Positions 21,851-32,303 of a stretch of DNA of 64,000 nt are shown in pieces. Source of the DNA: Pseudozyma flocculosa PF-1. Its lineage: Eukaryota; Basidiomycota; Ustilaginomycetes; Ustilaginales; Ustilaginaceae. Position numbers and translations under genes: made by a program. The stretch is from contig NW_006920870.1 in NCBI RefSeq assembly GCF_000417875.1, positions 994,727 through 1,058,726 of the forward strand, in the 5' to 3' direction. The number at the start of each line of letters is the position of its first letter. The first letter of the stretch is position 1. Below the pieces are notes generated by a model. It was given only the letters and a program-made list of their open reading frames with translations. It had not been told where the DNA came from and did no database searches.

Positions 21851-24086
21851 CTAGATGGTGAACCTGAACGCGGGGTTGCGGTCGCCGATGGGGGCCTTTG
21901 TGAGGCCCTGGTCGACGAGCTCCTGGTAGCGGATCCAGTTGCTGTCGCGCTCGCCGTTGGCGCGCTTCTGGTTCTCCCAGCGGCAGTAGAGGCCGTTGAG
22001 GGCGATGAGGATCCAGGCGAGGATGAGGGCGCCCAGGACGACCGAGTGCCCCGGCGTGTAGTCGGGCGCCCACTTTGCGTCGTAGATGAAGGTCGCGACG
22101 AAGCCGGCGCAGTTGGCCACCATGAGCTGCAGCGCGTTGACCGTGGCACGCTTGTAGTACCCCGCCGAGTTGTTGATGGGGATCGTCAGGATGCACGGTA
22201 CCGCCGAGTAGACGCCGAGGGAGATGAGGAAGATGGCGGCGTACTTGGTCTTGGGGTCCGAGGTGGCCAGGAGGATAATGTAGCCGATGATGGAAAAGGG
22301 CAGGCAGCCGAGGATGAAGGGCACGCGCATCTTGGCCCTGTCGGCGGCGTAGGCAACCGCGACGACTCCAATTGTCGCCGGGACGAAGCTGCGGGAGTAA
22401 GAGAAAAACGGGGCGGACACGGGATGGAGAGAATGTCAGCCATCACGGGTCCATCGATGTCGAACGGGCGGCACGCGGTCGACTCACGGCGGCACGGTGA
22501 GCAGCTGGAGTCTGGTGGTGCTGATGTCCGGGTAGATGCCGCGGAGGATGGTGGGCAGGAAGAGGGTGTACGAGTAGAGGCAGATGCAGACGCAGAGGTA
22601 GGCGATGCCGCTGAGCCACGCCTGGATCTCTGTCAGGCCGCGGCGGACCTCGCGCCACTCGAACTGCTCCTGCTCGAGCACCCGTCCGGCCGCACCAGCG
22701 CCTCCCCTGGAAACGGCGGGCGTGACGGCGCCCATGGCCTCCTTTTCCTTGATGGCCGCCGCCGTCGTGGTGTCGGCGATCTCCTTGGACTCCCAGGTGA
22801 GCTGGTGCGTCATCTCCTGTCCCTGGCTGTAGCCGTTGTTGCTGTCCAGCACAATGGGGTCGAGGCCGCTGTTGCGCACCCGCATCGAGTGCGTGTCCCA
22901 GTCGATGGCCGAGAGCATCACTTCGCGCTCCTCGGTCGAGAGGAACTTGGCCGCCTCGACCGATGCGGGAAGCCACAGGTAGGCGATCACAGCGATGGCG
23001 CATGTTGCGATTCCCTCGATCGCGAAGATCCAGCGCCACCCAGCGAGGCCGCCGAGGCCGTCCATCTGCAGGAGACCGGAGGCGAGGAGACCACCGAAGG
23101 CGCCGGCTAGTAGAGACAGAGATGGAGGCGGGACGACGCGTCAGCGCGCGTTCGAGCGCTGGCGACGAAGTGGACCGGTCAGAACGCCGCTGAGACTCAC
23201 CGAGCGAAGCCCCGGCGTAGAAGTAGGCGATGCGCACCTGGACCATGTACCGCGGGTACATGGTGGCGAGGTAGAGCGGGATACCGGGCAGAAGACCACC
23301 TGGAGAGCGCAAGGGAGACAACGGCGGAAGGCAAGGTCAGCGTCACAAGGCCACTTTGATCCAGATCAGCCATGTAGCCGTCGCTCGACCCACCTTCGCA
23401 GACACCCAGCAGGACGCGGATGACGGCGAGCTCGGCGAAGTTCTTGACAAAGGACGATCCGATCGTCACGATGCCCCAGCTGAAGACGAGCAGCGGGAGC
23501 CACAGCTTGGCTGAGAGCCGTTTCAACATGAAGTTGCTGGGTAGCTCGACCATGATGTAGCTTATGTAGAAGATGGCCAGCGCAATGCTGAACTGGTTGC
23601 CCTTGAGATGTAGGTCCTTGACGAGGCCCGCGACTTTGGCGTTGCCGATATTGGATCGGTGTGTGGCGAGCAAAAAAGTGACAGGGGGCGCGTGCGAAAG
23701 TTAGCACGGATTTTTTGTGGCGTGGAGTAGGGAACGAGCGCGGCGTTCCTGGACGGGGCCCCGCGTCTCGGTGCGGGATTTTTTACGAGACACCACCACC
23801 GCTCGACACCATACTCCTTCGCTCTTTGCCACTCGACATCGTCCCGTTTCACTCCATGGACCTGGAAAGCAGCGCTACGAGAGCAATACTCATCAATGAA
23901 ATTGGCTAGCCATAGCAAAGTCAGAGGTGGGACGGTGCGCCAGTCGAGCTGGCGGACGCCGCGGCGCCAAACGCGAGCATGGTCTTCAGAGATCGGCACG
24001 CCGCGGCTGTCGAACGCGAGTGGCGCCGAAGGGGCCTCGATGGACCTTGAAGGGGCCACAGCGTCGGTGGTGGCCACGGTCGTCAT
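21851..24086 (-). CDS. MFS transporter, anion:cation symporter family (allantoate permease Dal5-like)
   Basis: Predicted plasma-membrane uptake permease for organic anions such as allantoate, nicotinate or pantothenate. Minus-strand exons: 24086-23894, 23660-23394, 23299-23201, 23106-22488, 22388-21851 (571 aa). Introns 2-4 are GT-AG. Intron 1 (23893-23661) cannot be GT-AG: no AG exists on the coding strand between an in-frame TAA and the conserved motif. Joining ...LANFI to RSNIGNAK through an AT-AC intron yields LANFIDRSNIGNAKVAGL, the family signature around the end of helix 1 (FLDRSNIGNA). Later motifs: ELPSNFMLKRL, LLGVCEGGLLPGIPLYLATMYPR, AGWRWIFAIEG. A charged loop of about 75 residues (with many Glu) separates the halves, and the C-terminus is cytosolic. 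Substrate is inferred from family only. Confidence 0.88.
23661..23893 (-). other. Probable AT-AC intron in Dal5-like permease
   Basis: Read on the minus strand the intron starts ATGAGT, which is the local donor consensus GTGAGT with A for G. It contains a GCTAAC branch-like site about 40 nt from the end, then a T-rich tract, and ends CACAC. Its 233 nt is longer than most introns here. The U12 donor consensus ATATCCTT is absent, so if real this is a U2-type AT-AC intron. Shifting the boundary gives GA-AC or TG-CA, which are less plausible. Confidence 0.65.
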
Positions 24087-26489
24087 GGCGCCGGTACTTT
24101 GATGGGGAAGACCGAGGGAAGGGGAGGTTCGGGAAGAGGGGCCGAGTAAAGGTATGGAAGATCGCGAGATCCTGGGCGAGAAGCGATGAGAAAGATCGCG
24201 CCGAAAGATCTTGGATCAAGTTGTAGGAAGGAGCAAGAAGGTGGAAGATGGCGTTCGAGAGGGGGACCGGGGGCTTCGAAAGCGCTTGTAGGTCCGGGGG
24301 CTTATAAGGGAGTCTGGTACGGACGGCACGGCGGCAGACACAGGGACGGAGGATAACCTTGCCGGCCGGCCGGTGGGCGTCGGCCCTTTTGCGGGGTACA
24401 GCGACAAGGACGGCACTCTACCCCACAGATTCGCTACTGTGGCTCGGTGCCACGGGGCTCCACGAGGCGGCGCGGCAGGCCAGGCGGCCGCTAACCACTG
24501 TGCGCTAGCGTGTGTGATGCAGAGAGGCATGCAGAGCGCCCGGCAGGTTCTTTGTCACTCCCACGGGCGGGCGGACCTCTCCGGTCAGGGAAGACGAACG
24601 GCCTTCGTCGAGGCAAGGCGGGACAGGCTGCGCGGCGGACCTACGGTAGACGGACCGAATGCGGGGTGCAGGCGAACAGCGCCGAAGAGGATGCCTAGTT
24701 ACATGTATTTGTACAATAGGGACGGCCTGCAGCGCGTAACAGCGCACCTGGTCCTTCCGCCGGGCTGGTGCTCCGTGTGGCGGCCAAAGGATTTGCAGGG
24801 CGACGGCAAAACCGCGCAAGGTGCGGGGAGCCGAGGTGTAAAGGGGCCAGGATGCAAGAGCAGAGGCCACGAGCGTGGCTAGGTACAGCACCCACAAGGG
24901 GTGGCAAGCAAAACAGCACGGCGCGTCCCTGCCGTTGCTCCTGGTTTCGCCACACGGCCCTTTTCCTACCTACCCGTATCCGTGGCGAGTTCCATGGTCG
25001 CCAACGCGGTTTCTTGGCATCGCTGACACTCTAGCGCGATGCTGAGGCGAGATACGGCAAGCAGGGTCAGCAGAGGCGACATGGTCTCACAGACGGTCAA
25101 GCGAGCAAAACGGATGAGAGAGGCAGAGGCAGTACAGAGTACGCAGAGAGTGAGGCGAGGCAAGGCAGGACGAGGCAAGGCGAGAGAAGAGGCGGAAGAC
25201 GCGGTGTCGAACGGCCGCCGCCCGCGTGCGTTAGCGACCAAGCGGGCTCGTTGTGAGTGCTTCGGTTGGTGCAGCAAGGCATCGAACTAGAGGCGACTCT
25301 GGACGAGTCTACGGGCGAGTGGGAGTCGCTGAGGGGCATCGCGAGTGTGCAGCCATCGCGGACGGTGCATGGATCTTATCATCGGAGAGCGTGGGGGAGC
25401 TGTAGGGTCGCCGGCCGGCCGTCCACGCGCAACGACCCCGCAAGCAGATGGGGGCCAGACCGCCGCCGGCGGGTGCTCGCTAACTTACTGCAAGCCAGCG
25501 CGTGCGGCCCCAGACCGACCTCTGGACCTGCTGGGCCGTGGGCTGCGCAACCTCGCCTGCCCGCGGCAAACGAGTAACGCGGCCAGATCAACGGCATGGC
25601 CTGCCGCTGCCCGCTGGCCCCCGCTCAGACTGGGACCTGTCAGAGCCCCGCATTCCTCGTGCCCTCACCTCAGAGAGAGAGTCGCCGCCCTTCGCCGTTG
25701 ACCGAGCCTCCGTGAGCAGAGGCCCAGCGAAACATGCCGACCAGCCGCCCCCGACTGGCCATGCGGTCCGGTCAGTGGCATCGGAGGAGGACAGCGAATT
25801 GGCCGGTGGGCCAGAGATTGGTTCGATCCCCGCCTGACGGTCGACAGTACGAGCTGGCTCAGCAACGGCGGAAATGGGCAGCCGCCGCTGCGGCTTCTCA
25901 AGTCTACGGCGGAGGCTCTTCCGGCGCCGTCGTCCGCGGCGCAATCCGTTGGCCCTCGACGACAAAGCGAGTCAGGCCCACAGCGGCGATGGCTTGCACA
26001 ACCCTGCCTCTTTCTGTTGCCTGTTGCAGCACCCACATCTGCAGCGGCAGCAATTCCATCTCCAGCTTAAGACATGTAGGACTCAAGGTTGTCGGAATTG
26101 GCACGAAGCTTGATGCTCAAGCTCTGCAACAGGGATTTGCAGCAGCACGTTGGGCCGTCGTGGCGGGCTGATGTTGACTTGCACGCCTCGCCTTTCCTGC
26201 CGTCCCTCTGCAAGACGAGATCAAGAACAGCGGCTGGCCCGTTGCTCGACGCCCTAACCCCGCTTCTTTGACGGATCCGCAATTCGCCTCGCCTCGCCTC
26301 GCTGTTCCCCTTGAGCCGTCCCACAGCGTCCCTTTGACATCACCTCGCTCAAGCTCGGCATCACACAGACCAACGAGGACAAGATCTCGTGAGATAGAAG
26401 CGACCGTCACGGGTAAATTACGTTACGCTACAGACAGCGGTGCAACGCACGCGGCTCTCGACGCCGACGCCAACGACCGACCAAGACCC
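24087..26489. other. Long intergenic region (2.4 kb) with no recognisable gene
   Basis: Contains the permease promoter at its left edge and the 3' end of the b5-ACAD gene at its right edge. All open frames are short and low-complexity. A TTCGATCC string near 25830 lacks a tRNA-like arm. I see no repeat of note. Confidence 0.5.
24302..24307 (-). promoter_or_regulatory. TATA-like element, Dal5-like permease
   Basis: TTATAA inside the palindrome CTTATAAG, about 215 bp upstream of the permease ATG at 24086. Tentative. Confidence 0.35.
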
Positions 26490-28070
26490 TCAAAGACGGG
26501 CGTTCTCGGGCATCTGCTTGAGGGCCATGCGCACGGCGAGGTCGCCAATGACCTCCTCGGAACCGCCGAGGACGGCGTCGAACTTGTAGGTCCTGGCAAA
26601 GAGCTCGACAAACTTGCCCATGCCCGACTTTGTGAGGCCGCGTCCGCCAAAGATGTTGACGGCCGAGTCTGCGACGTTGTGCGAGACGCGCGTCGACCAC
26701 GACTTGAGCAGTCCGACCTGTCCGGCGAGGAACTTGGACTGCTGGTTGTACGACATCTTGCACATCTGGTAGGTGACGTTCTCGAGCCAGTTCTGGGCGG
26801 CCTCGACCTCGGCAAACATCTGGGCCAGCTTCTGGCGGACGACGGGCTGGCTGTGGAGGGGCTTGCCAAACGCCTTGCGCTGGTTGGTCCAGAGGAGCGT
26901 CTGCTCAGCGGCGGCGCGGGCGGCGCGGATGGTGCTGCAGCACATCACCCAGCGCTCGTGGTTGAAGTTGGAGAGGATGTAGTAGATGCCCATGCCGTCC
27001 TCGCCGATGAGGTACTTGCTGGGCACCTTGACGTTGTCAAACGTGATGTAGGCGGTGCCGGCGGTGGGCGAGTACGACGTCTTGATGATCTTGGTCTCGA
27101 TGTTGCCGCAGCTGCGCGGGATGCACATGACGGCGAAGCCCTCGTCGGTCTTGACGGCCGTCGTAAAGTAGTCGGCAAAGACGCCGTTGGTGATCCACTT
27201 CTTGGTGCCGTTGACGACGTAGTGGCTGCCGTCCTCGCTCTTCTTGGCATAGGTGCGGATGCCCATGACGTCGGAGCCGGCAAAGGCCTCGGTGACGGCG
27301 AGGCAGATGAACTTGTCGCCGCGCAGCACGGGCTCGACGACCTCGTCCTTGAGCTCCTGGCTGCCAAAGTTCATGACGGGCGGCAGTCCGATGACCATGC
27401 CGCCGTTGAGGCCGTCGCCGAAGCCGCGGGCGCCGCAGCGGACGAGCTCCTGGGTGATGATGAGCTCGTGGAAGTAGTCAAACTCCTCGCCCTTGATGTC
27501 GGCAAAGAGCTTGCGGCCGTGGAGGTGCTTGCCGGGGCCCATGCGCATGGCGTTGATGCCGTTGGCGCCGAGCTTCTTGACGAGCTCGACGTCGGGGCGC
27601 TTGCCGTTCTCCTCGACGCGCTGGGCGATCTCGGTGATCTCCTCGTCGACAAACTTGCGCCACTCGCGCTGGAGCCTGCGGTGGCTGTCGTTGAAGTAGG
27701 GGCTGTGGTAGCCCGTGGCGAGCCACGAGGGCTCGGCGTAGGGGACGCGCGAGGGGGATCCGACGGGGTCGGCCTTGAGCTTGGGCTGCTCGCCCTTGAT
27801 GGTGCCAACGATGAGGCGGGCGTACTGGGGCTTCTCGAGGACCTCGCGGCGGTGGAGGCCAAAGAAGACGTCGGTGGCGTCCTGTCCGGCGACCTCCTCG
27901 TCGTGGAAGACCTGCTCGCCACCGGGGTGGAGCTGGGCGAACTTGGAGACGTTGTAGACCTCGCTGTCGATAATGACCCAGTTGTCGCCGGCCTTGTTGT
28001 GCTGGGCCACCTCCTCGCGGGTGTACTCCTTGCGGGCGGGAGCCGACGTCGTCTGCTTCTGTGCGGACAT
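26490..28070 (-). CDS. Cytochrome b5 - acyl-CoA dehydrogenase fusion, C-terminal ARL (possible PTS1)
   Basis: Flavoenzyme of the acyl-CoA dehydrogenase superfamily with an N-terminal heme domain, single exon, 526 aa. The ATG at 28070 opens directly into MSAQKQTT and the b5 domain. Cytochrome b5 occupies about residues 14-90, with heme ligands His48 (LHPGG) and His73 (FFGLHRRE), the usual 25-residue spacing. The ACAD part follows: an N-terminal helical domain, VTEAFAGSDVMGIRTYA (flavin/substrate segment of the middle domain), GTKKWITNGVFADYF, NFNHERWVMCC, QRKAFGKPLHSQPVVRQKLA, and LGGSEEVIGDLAVR near the end. Such b5-ACAD fusions are known in fungi; their electron acceptor and substrate are not settled. 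The C-terminal tripeptide ARL fits the degenerate peroxisomal signal [SAC][KRH][LM]. An upstream open extension exists but lacks any family similarity. Confidence 0.92.
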   Translation of the reverse strand: MSAQKQTTSAPARKEYTREEVAQHNKAGDNWVIIDSEVYNVSKFAQLHPGGEQVFHDEEVAGQDATDVFFGLHRREVLEKPQYARLIVGTIKGEQPKLKADPVGSPSRVPYAEPSWLATGYHSPYFNDSHRRLQREWRKFVDEEITEIAQRVEENGKRPDVELVKKLGANGINAMRMGPGKHLHGRKLFADIKGEEFDYFHELIITQELVRCGARGFGDGLNGGMVIGLPPVMNFGSQELKDEVVEPVLRGDKFICLAVTEAFAGSDVMGIRTYAKKSEDGSHYVVNGTKKWITNGVFADYFTTAVKTDEGFAVMCIPRSCGNIETKIIKTSYSPTAGTAYITFDNVKVPSKYLIGEDGMGIYYILSNFNHERWVMCCSTIRAARAAAEQTLLWTNQRKAFGKPLHSQPVVRQKLAQMFAEVEAAQNWLENVTYQMCKMSYNQQSKFLAGQVGLLKSWSTRVSHNVADSAVNIFGGRGLTKSGMGKFVELFARTYKFDAVLGGSEEVIGDLAVRMALKQMPENARL

Positions 28071-28465
28071 GATGGCAGAGGGTATGCTTTGTGGGGAAGG
28101 GGGAGAGGGGGCGAGAGGAGCTTGGTGCGCGATGGGCGATGGGTGGAGGCAGTAGGTAGGGCGAAGAGCGCGGGTGCCGTGGAGCGGTAGGTGGGGTCGA
28201 AGGGGGGCACGGAGAAGGTGATGGAGGTCGAGAGGGAAGACCGAACAGGGGGGTGGTGGCGATGGTTGAAGAGGGAGCCAGGCAGGCAAAAGAGCGGGGT
28301 AAGCTGGCCGCTCCTCTGGCTCTTTTCGAAGTCGGTGCATGCCGTGCCCCCCGCCACCGCTTCTCCTGTCGCCCTGGACACGCACGCACGCACGCACGAC
28401 GACGGACACCACGCATGCTGTGCCTGCCGTGAAACAGAAGGGCGACCAAGTTCGAGCCACCCGGC

Positions 28466-28500
28466 AAAGCAAAGCAAAGCAAAGCAAAGCAAAGCAAAGC
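28466..28500. repeat. (AAAGC)7 pentanucleotide repeat
   Basis: Seven exact tandem copies, about 400 bp upstream of the b5-ACAD start. Confidence 0.95.
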
Positions 28501-28604
28501 AGGCAGGGTGAGTCCAGGCAAAGCAGAGCAACACGCCCCCAAGGAGCGGCCGTACCGAAGGCGCTGGGAGGGCCAGAGTTGCTTGCTTGCTTGCTGCTTT
28601 GGCG

Positions 28605-28637
28605 CTGGCTGGCTGGCTGGCTGGATGGCTGGCTGGC
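28605..28637. repeat. (CTGG)n microsatellite, one interruption
   Basis: Tandem CTGG/GGCT units interrupted once by GGAT; a GCTTGCTTGCTTGCT run lies just before it. Confidence 0.85.
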
Positions 28638-29849
28638 CTGGACCCTTTGAGCTGCTGCTGCCTACGGTAGCCTCGGCTGCTGCGCCCAGTTCGGTCGGCC
28701 CGCCTAATTACCGGTCACGAAGCTCGGATTCGCTAGCCGGTGGCCGGGGCAATACAACGAGGCCAAAGGGGGGCGCCTCGAGTTGAATTCCTCGCATTTC
28801 AAAGCAGGGCGCGGCCCTGTTTTTCTTTTCCGCCAGCTGGCGTCTGGCAGGCGAGCCAATCAGGGTGGCGTGCTCTGCTAATCCGCCATGCAGCCGCCGC
28901 CAGCCTTCAGCGTGAAAGCCGCTCGTGTTGCGTGCCCGCCTGCCCTTTGTCGGATCCGAGGCTGTTCTCCGCTCTCCTGCCGTAGCTTGCTTTCGGCTCG
29001 CCCGCTGTCCCGCTCCCCTGCTTCGGGCCCCCTTTCGACTGCCCTTGCAGGTCTCAAGCTCGGGCACGCAGCCGGACCCCTTGTCTGTCGAGCAGCATGT
29101 GTGCGGGCTACAGTACGGGGCCTGGGCGCCTGGCGATACGCCGCCGAGATGAAGCCAGCAAGCAAGGCAAGCATGGCGCCCGCCGCCCGCCCTACTGCCG
29201 AAGCATAGGCGAGCGAGCATCTGGGAAAATTGCGGGGTCCCCGCCTTTTGACGGAGGTGCCAGCGAGCAGCAGCCCAGGCTAGGGCAGGCAGGGCAGGGG
29301 AGGATACGGTGCGGCTGGGCACGAGCTTGCCTGCTTGCTGGCAAGCCTGCCTCTTCCTCGCTTCCAGCGCCTCCTGGTGCACGGTCCCGGTCGCCATGGC
29401 AGGTTGTGAAAGGAGCGGTCAGTGCTCGCAGGTGCGGTGCGGTGTGGCGCGGCGCGGCCAGGCGGTTCCTCTGTAGGAAGCTGGTTTGCTTCGTCGCGGC
29501 GGTACGGGGCCATTCGGAACCACACCCGCTGTCGATCGGAGCTCTCCCGGGAGGGGCGGGCAGCAAACAGGCGGGGCAGACTGCGAGACCTCTCTGGCGG
29601 CCCGACCGCACCGTTCGCACGCTCATCGGCCCGCTGCCGGAGGTTCGCGAACAAGGCCGGGCAATGTATGCTATGCTGTTCCCATCCCGCCGAGGGGGCG
29701 AGGACGCTCTAGAGTTTTGCTAAAAGTACATGAGGTATGAGGACCGGCGTGCGAGAGAGCGTGTATGTGTGTGTATGGACATGGACGACGGGATCGGATC
29801 GATGCTGTGTGCGTGTGCGTGCGAGGGCGACGTCTGCTCTGCCCGCCGG

Positions 29850-32303
29850 CTACACCTCGACGCTCATCTTTTCGCCCCACCGACTCTGGAACCAGCTCGT
29901 GAGCATCGTGTTGATCTTGCGCGTGCCCTCTTCGCCCTCGACAATGTCGTCGTTGAGGCAGAGGAACGTCGTCGCGCCGGCGCCAGGCTGGGCGCTCGAC
30001 GTCGCATCAGCGGACTCGCCATCCTGGGCCCCCGTCTGCTGCTGCTGCTGCTGCTCGTCGAGCTGGGCGAGCTTGTCGGCCAGCTTGTGCGCCTTCTTGA
30101 CCTGGTAGAAGTCGGACGGCACGCTGCCCAGCACGTACTGGTACCGCTGGATCAGCCGGGCACACCAGGTGCGCAGCGACATGCCACTCTGGGCCGCACC
30201 GGCGGGCAGCGCCTTGTCGAGCGAAAAGTCCGTCTCCCTCCACGAGCTCGTGAGGGGCAGGTGCGGCACGTGCTTCAACGGTGGCGACGACGATGACGGC
30301 GGCGACGCAGCGGGGATCGCCTCGGTCGCCGGCATCTTGGCGTACGACGGCGGCATGAAGCGTTCGATGCCCGAGGTGCCGCTCGCGCCAATCAGGGCGG
30401 CGAGGATGCAGTCGCCACAGTCGCTCTGCTCAAACGCGATGCGCTTGAACAGGTCGCTGGCGGACTCGGCGCCGCGCGAGGGGGCCAGGCAGCTGCTCCG
30501 GCTGATGCTGCAAAGCTTGGGCGTGTCGAGCCTGCGCCGACCGCCCACGTCTTCCTCGCCCGCCGAGTCGAGGGCCTCTGAGAGATCCGGGAAGCCGTGC
30601 CTCGGGCGGTCCCAGAACCACTGCCAACCGAGGTAGGACAGCGCGTGGCCGTCCTTGGACGAGAACGAGTACTCGGTGTTCCTTGGCCTCTCAACGCCAG
30701 CAGCGCCAAAGGCCGACATGTCGTCCGGCGAGGTGCGGACGGGCGTGCGCACGTCGATGCTCGAGGGTCCGCTGGCGCCCTTGTCGAGGCCCGCCAGCTC
30801 GGCCCACATGGCGTCTTTAACCTCCTCGGTCAGGCGTCCTTCGGCTCCGCCCCACTTGGCCACCGCCCAGGTCCAGAGGAGCGCCTCGCGGTGGCGCTCG
30901 ACAATGTACCACGACGCCAGGAAGAAGCCCTGGATCGAGTAGGGGACGTCCTTCTGCGCGCGGAACCGAGCCAGCGTCGTGTCGCTGAAGGCGTCCGGGA
31001 ACGTCTGGGCGGCCTCCTTGAGCAGAGGCAGCCAGAGGGTGCGCGGGTGGTGCGTGATGTAGGGCAGGGTGCGCATCGAGAAGCGCTGCCCGAGGATCCA
31101 CGCGGCACGCTTGATGCCCACCTCTTCGCCGGCCGGGTTCCACAGCCGCTGGAAGGGCTTCTCCGAGGGCAGGTAGTAGCTCGTCACCCTCGCCAGCGTC
31201 TTGAGCACCGGTCCAAAAAGCGGCGTCGTGTAGTCGGCGACGGAGCTGGGCAGCAGCGTGAAAAAGTCGTCGTTGTAGTAGACCAGCTGGTCTGACTCGT
31301 TGTCCTCGAGGTTGAACAGCTGCGACTCGACGGCCAGGCTGTTGAAGCTGGGGATCGTCCGCTCGCGCCACTGCTGCACCTCTTCGAGCGACATGTCTGG
31401 GCGGTCGTGGTGTGGCATGGGCCGGTAGTATTCGGCGTCGTGGTGCAGAACCACCTGCTCCGTCTTGGACGTCGCCACGTCCTTGCGCAGCCACGAGGGG
31501 ATCTGGCCGATCATCTTGGTGCCCGCACCCACCATGCTGCCCATCGGGTAGGCGCTCGCCATGATGTGCATCTTGCGCAGCGACGACGAGCCCAGCGAGG
31601 CGAGGCTCGAGCGCATCGAGTAGAGCAGCTCGTTGTGGTCCGCGTACCGGTGCGCCGCGTCCATCTTGAGCGCAGTGGCGGGGCGGTAGGCGTTCCTCGA
31701 CGCCATCTGGGCCGGATCACTGAGAGGCGGCGGCAGCAGGCAAATTGCAATGGTCAGCAGGGGCGATTAGGACGCCGGCAGCGCATGAACGCACGTCGCG
31801 CGGGCAGCCTGAGGGGCGACAACTCACGATCCATTGACCCACGCCCAGACACCGTCGATCTTGAGGCCTTCGCTCAGGTCGGTCCCCTGGCAGGCAGGGC
31901 CCCAGGTGTGTGAGACGATCCACTCTTCGACGCACGCATCGCTGAACGCGTCGTACGCTCGGATCGGGACGGCCTGCCGGCTCGCCGGCCCCGGATTGCT
32001 GTCTGCAAAGAGGCGGTGGTACTTGTCGTCGCCGATCAGGTAGACCTGGGCGCCGTTCGAGTCGCCCTTGGGCCCAAAGAACCAGTCGCTGGTGAGGTTG
32101 CCGAGGAAGAAGCAGGCTAGCAGAAGCAGCGCGATGCGCAACGGTGGCAGGTGCTGGAGCGCGGTGCGCAGGTACCCGCGTTGTTTCGCAGGACCGAGAC
32201 CGCTTTGCGAGCTGACGCTGCCCCTCGAGCTCGAGGTGGGTAATGGCAGGTAGCTGCTGTATCGGTCTGAGACGGGTCGAGCGAGCTTGGAGAGTAGGCC
32301 CAT
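29850..32303 (-). CDS. Stealth-family glycan phosphotransferase (type II membrane protein, Xpt1/GNPTAB-related)
   Basis: Minus-strand exons 32303-31828 and 31719-29850, one 108-nt GT-AG intron, 781 aa. Splicing restores the Stealth CR1 signature IDGVWAWVNGSDP. Residues about 1-50 are cytosolic, then one membrane anchor (LRIALLLLACFFLGNL), so the catalytic part faces the Golgi lumen. CR2 is near HNELLYSMRSSLASLG...RKMHIM, CR3 near SQLFNLEDNESDQLVYYNDDFF, followed by the family's C-terminal region. Stealth proteins transfer sugar-1-phosphate to glycans: GNPTAB tags lysosomal enzymes, bacterial members build capsules, and Cryptococcus Xpt1 is a xylosylphosphotransferase. Donor sugar here is unknown. 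I chose the ATG at 32303 because it precedes the short cytosolic tail and anchor; the frame is open further upstream. Confidence 0.88.

Larger units (their letters stand above)
28071..29849. other. Intergenic region (1.8 kb), promoter of b5-ACAD plus simple repeats
   Basis: The left part is the b5-ACAD promoter/leader (CT-rich on the minus strand). It carries (AAAGC)7 at 28466-28500 and a CTGG-type tract at 28605-28637. No gene is recognisable in the remainder. Confidence 0.5.

Noticed and set aside
23703..23893. GT-AG solutions for the first intron of the Dal5-like gene
   Set aside because: Any AG acceptor available lies upstream of an in-frame TAA, so the conserved exon 2 could not be read.
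25800..25850. GGTTCGATCCCC string resembling a tRNA T-loop
   Set aside because: The flanking bases do not pair as a T-stem and no upstream arms are found.
28466..28500. Tandem repeat considered as a CRISPR-like array
   Set aside because: Five-base units without spacers in a eukaryotic nuclear context; a simple microsatellite.
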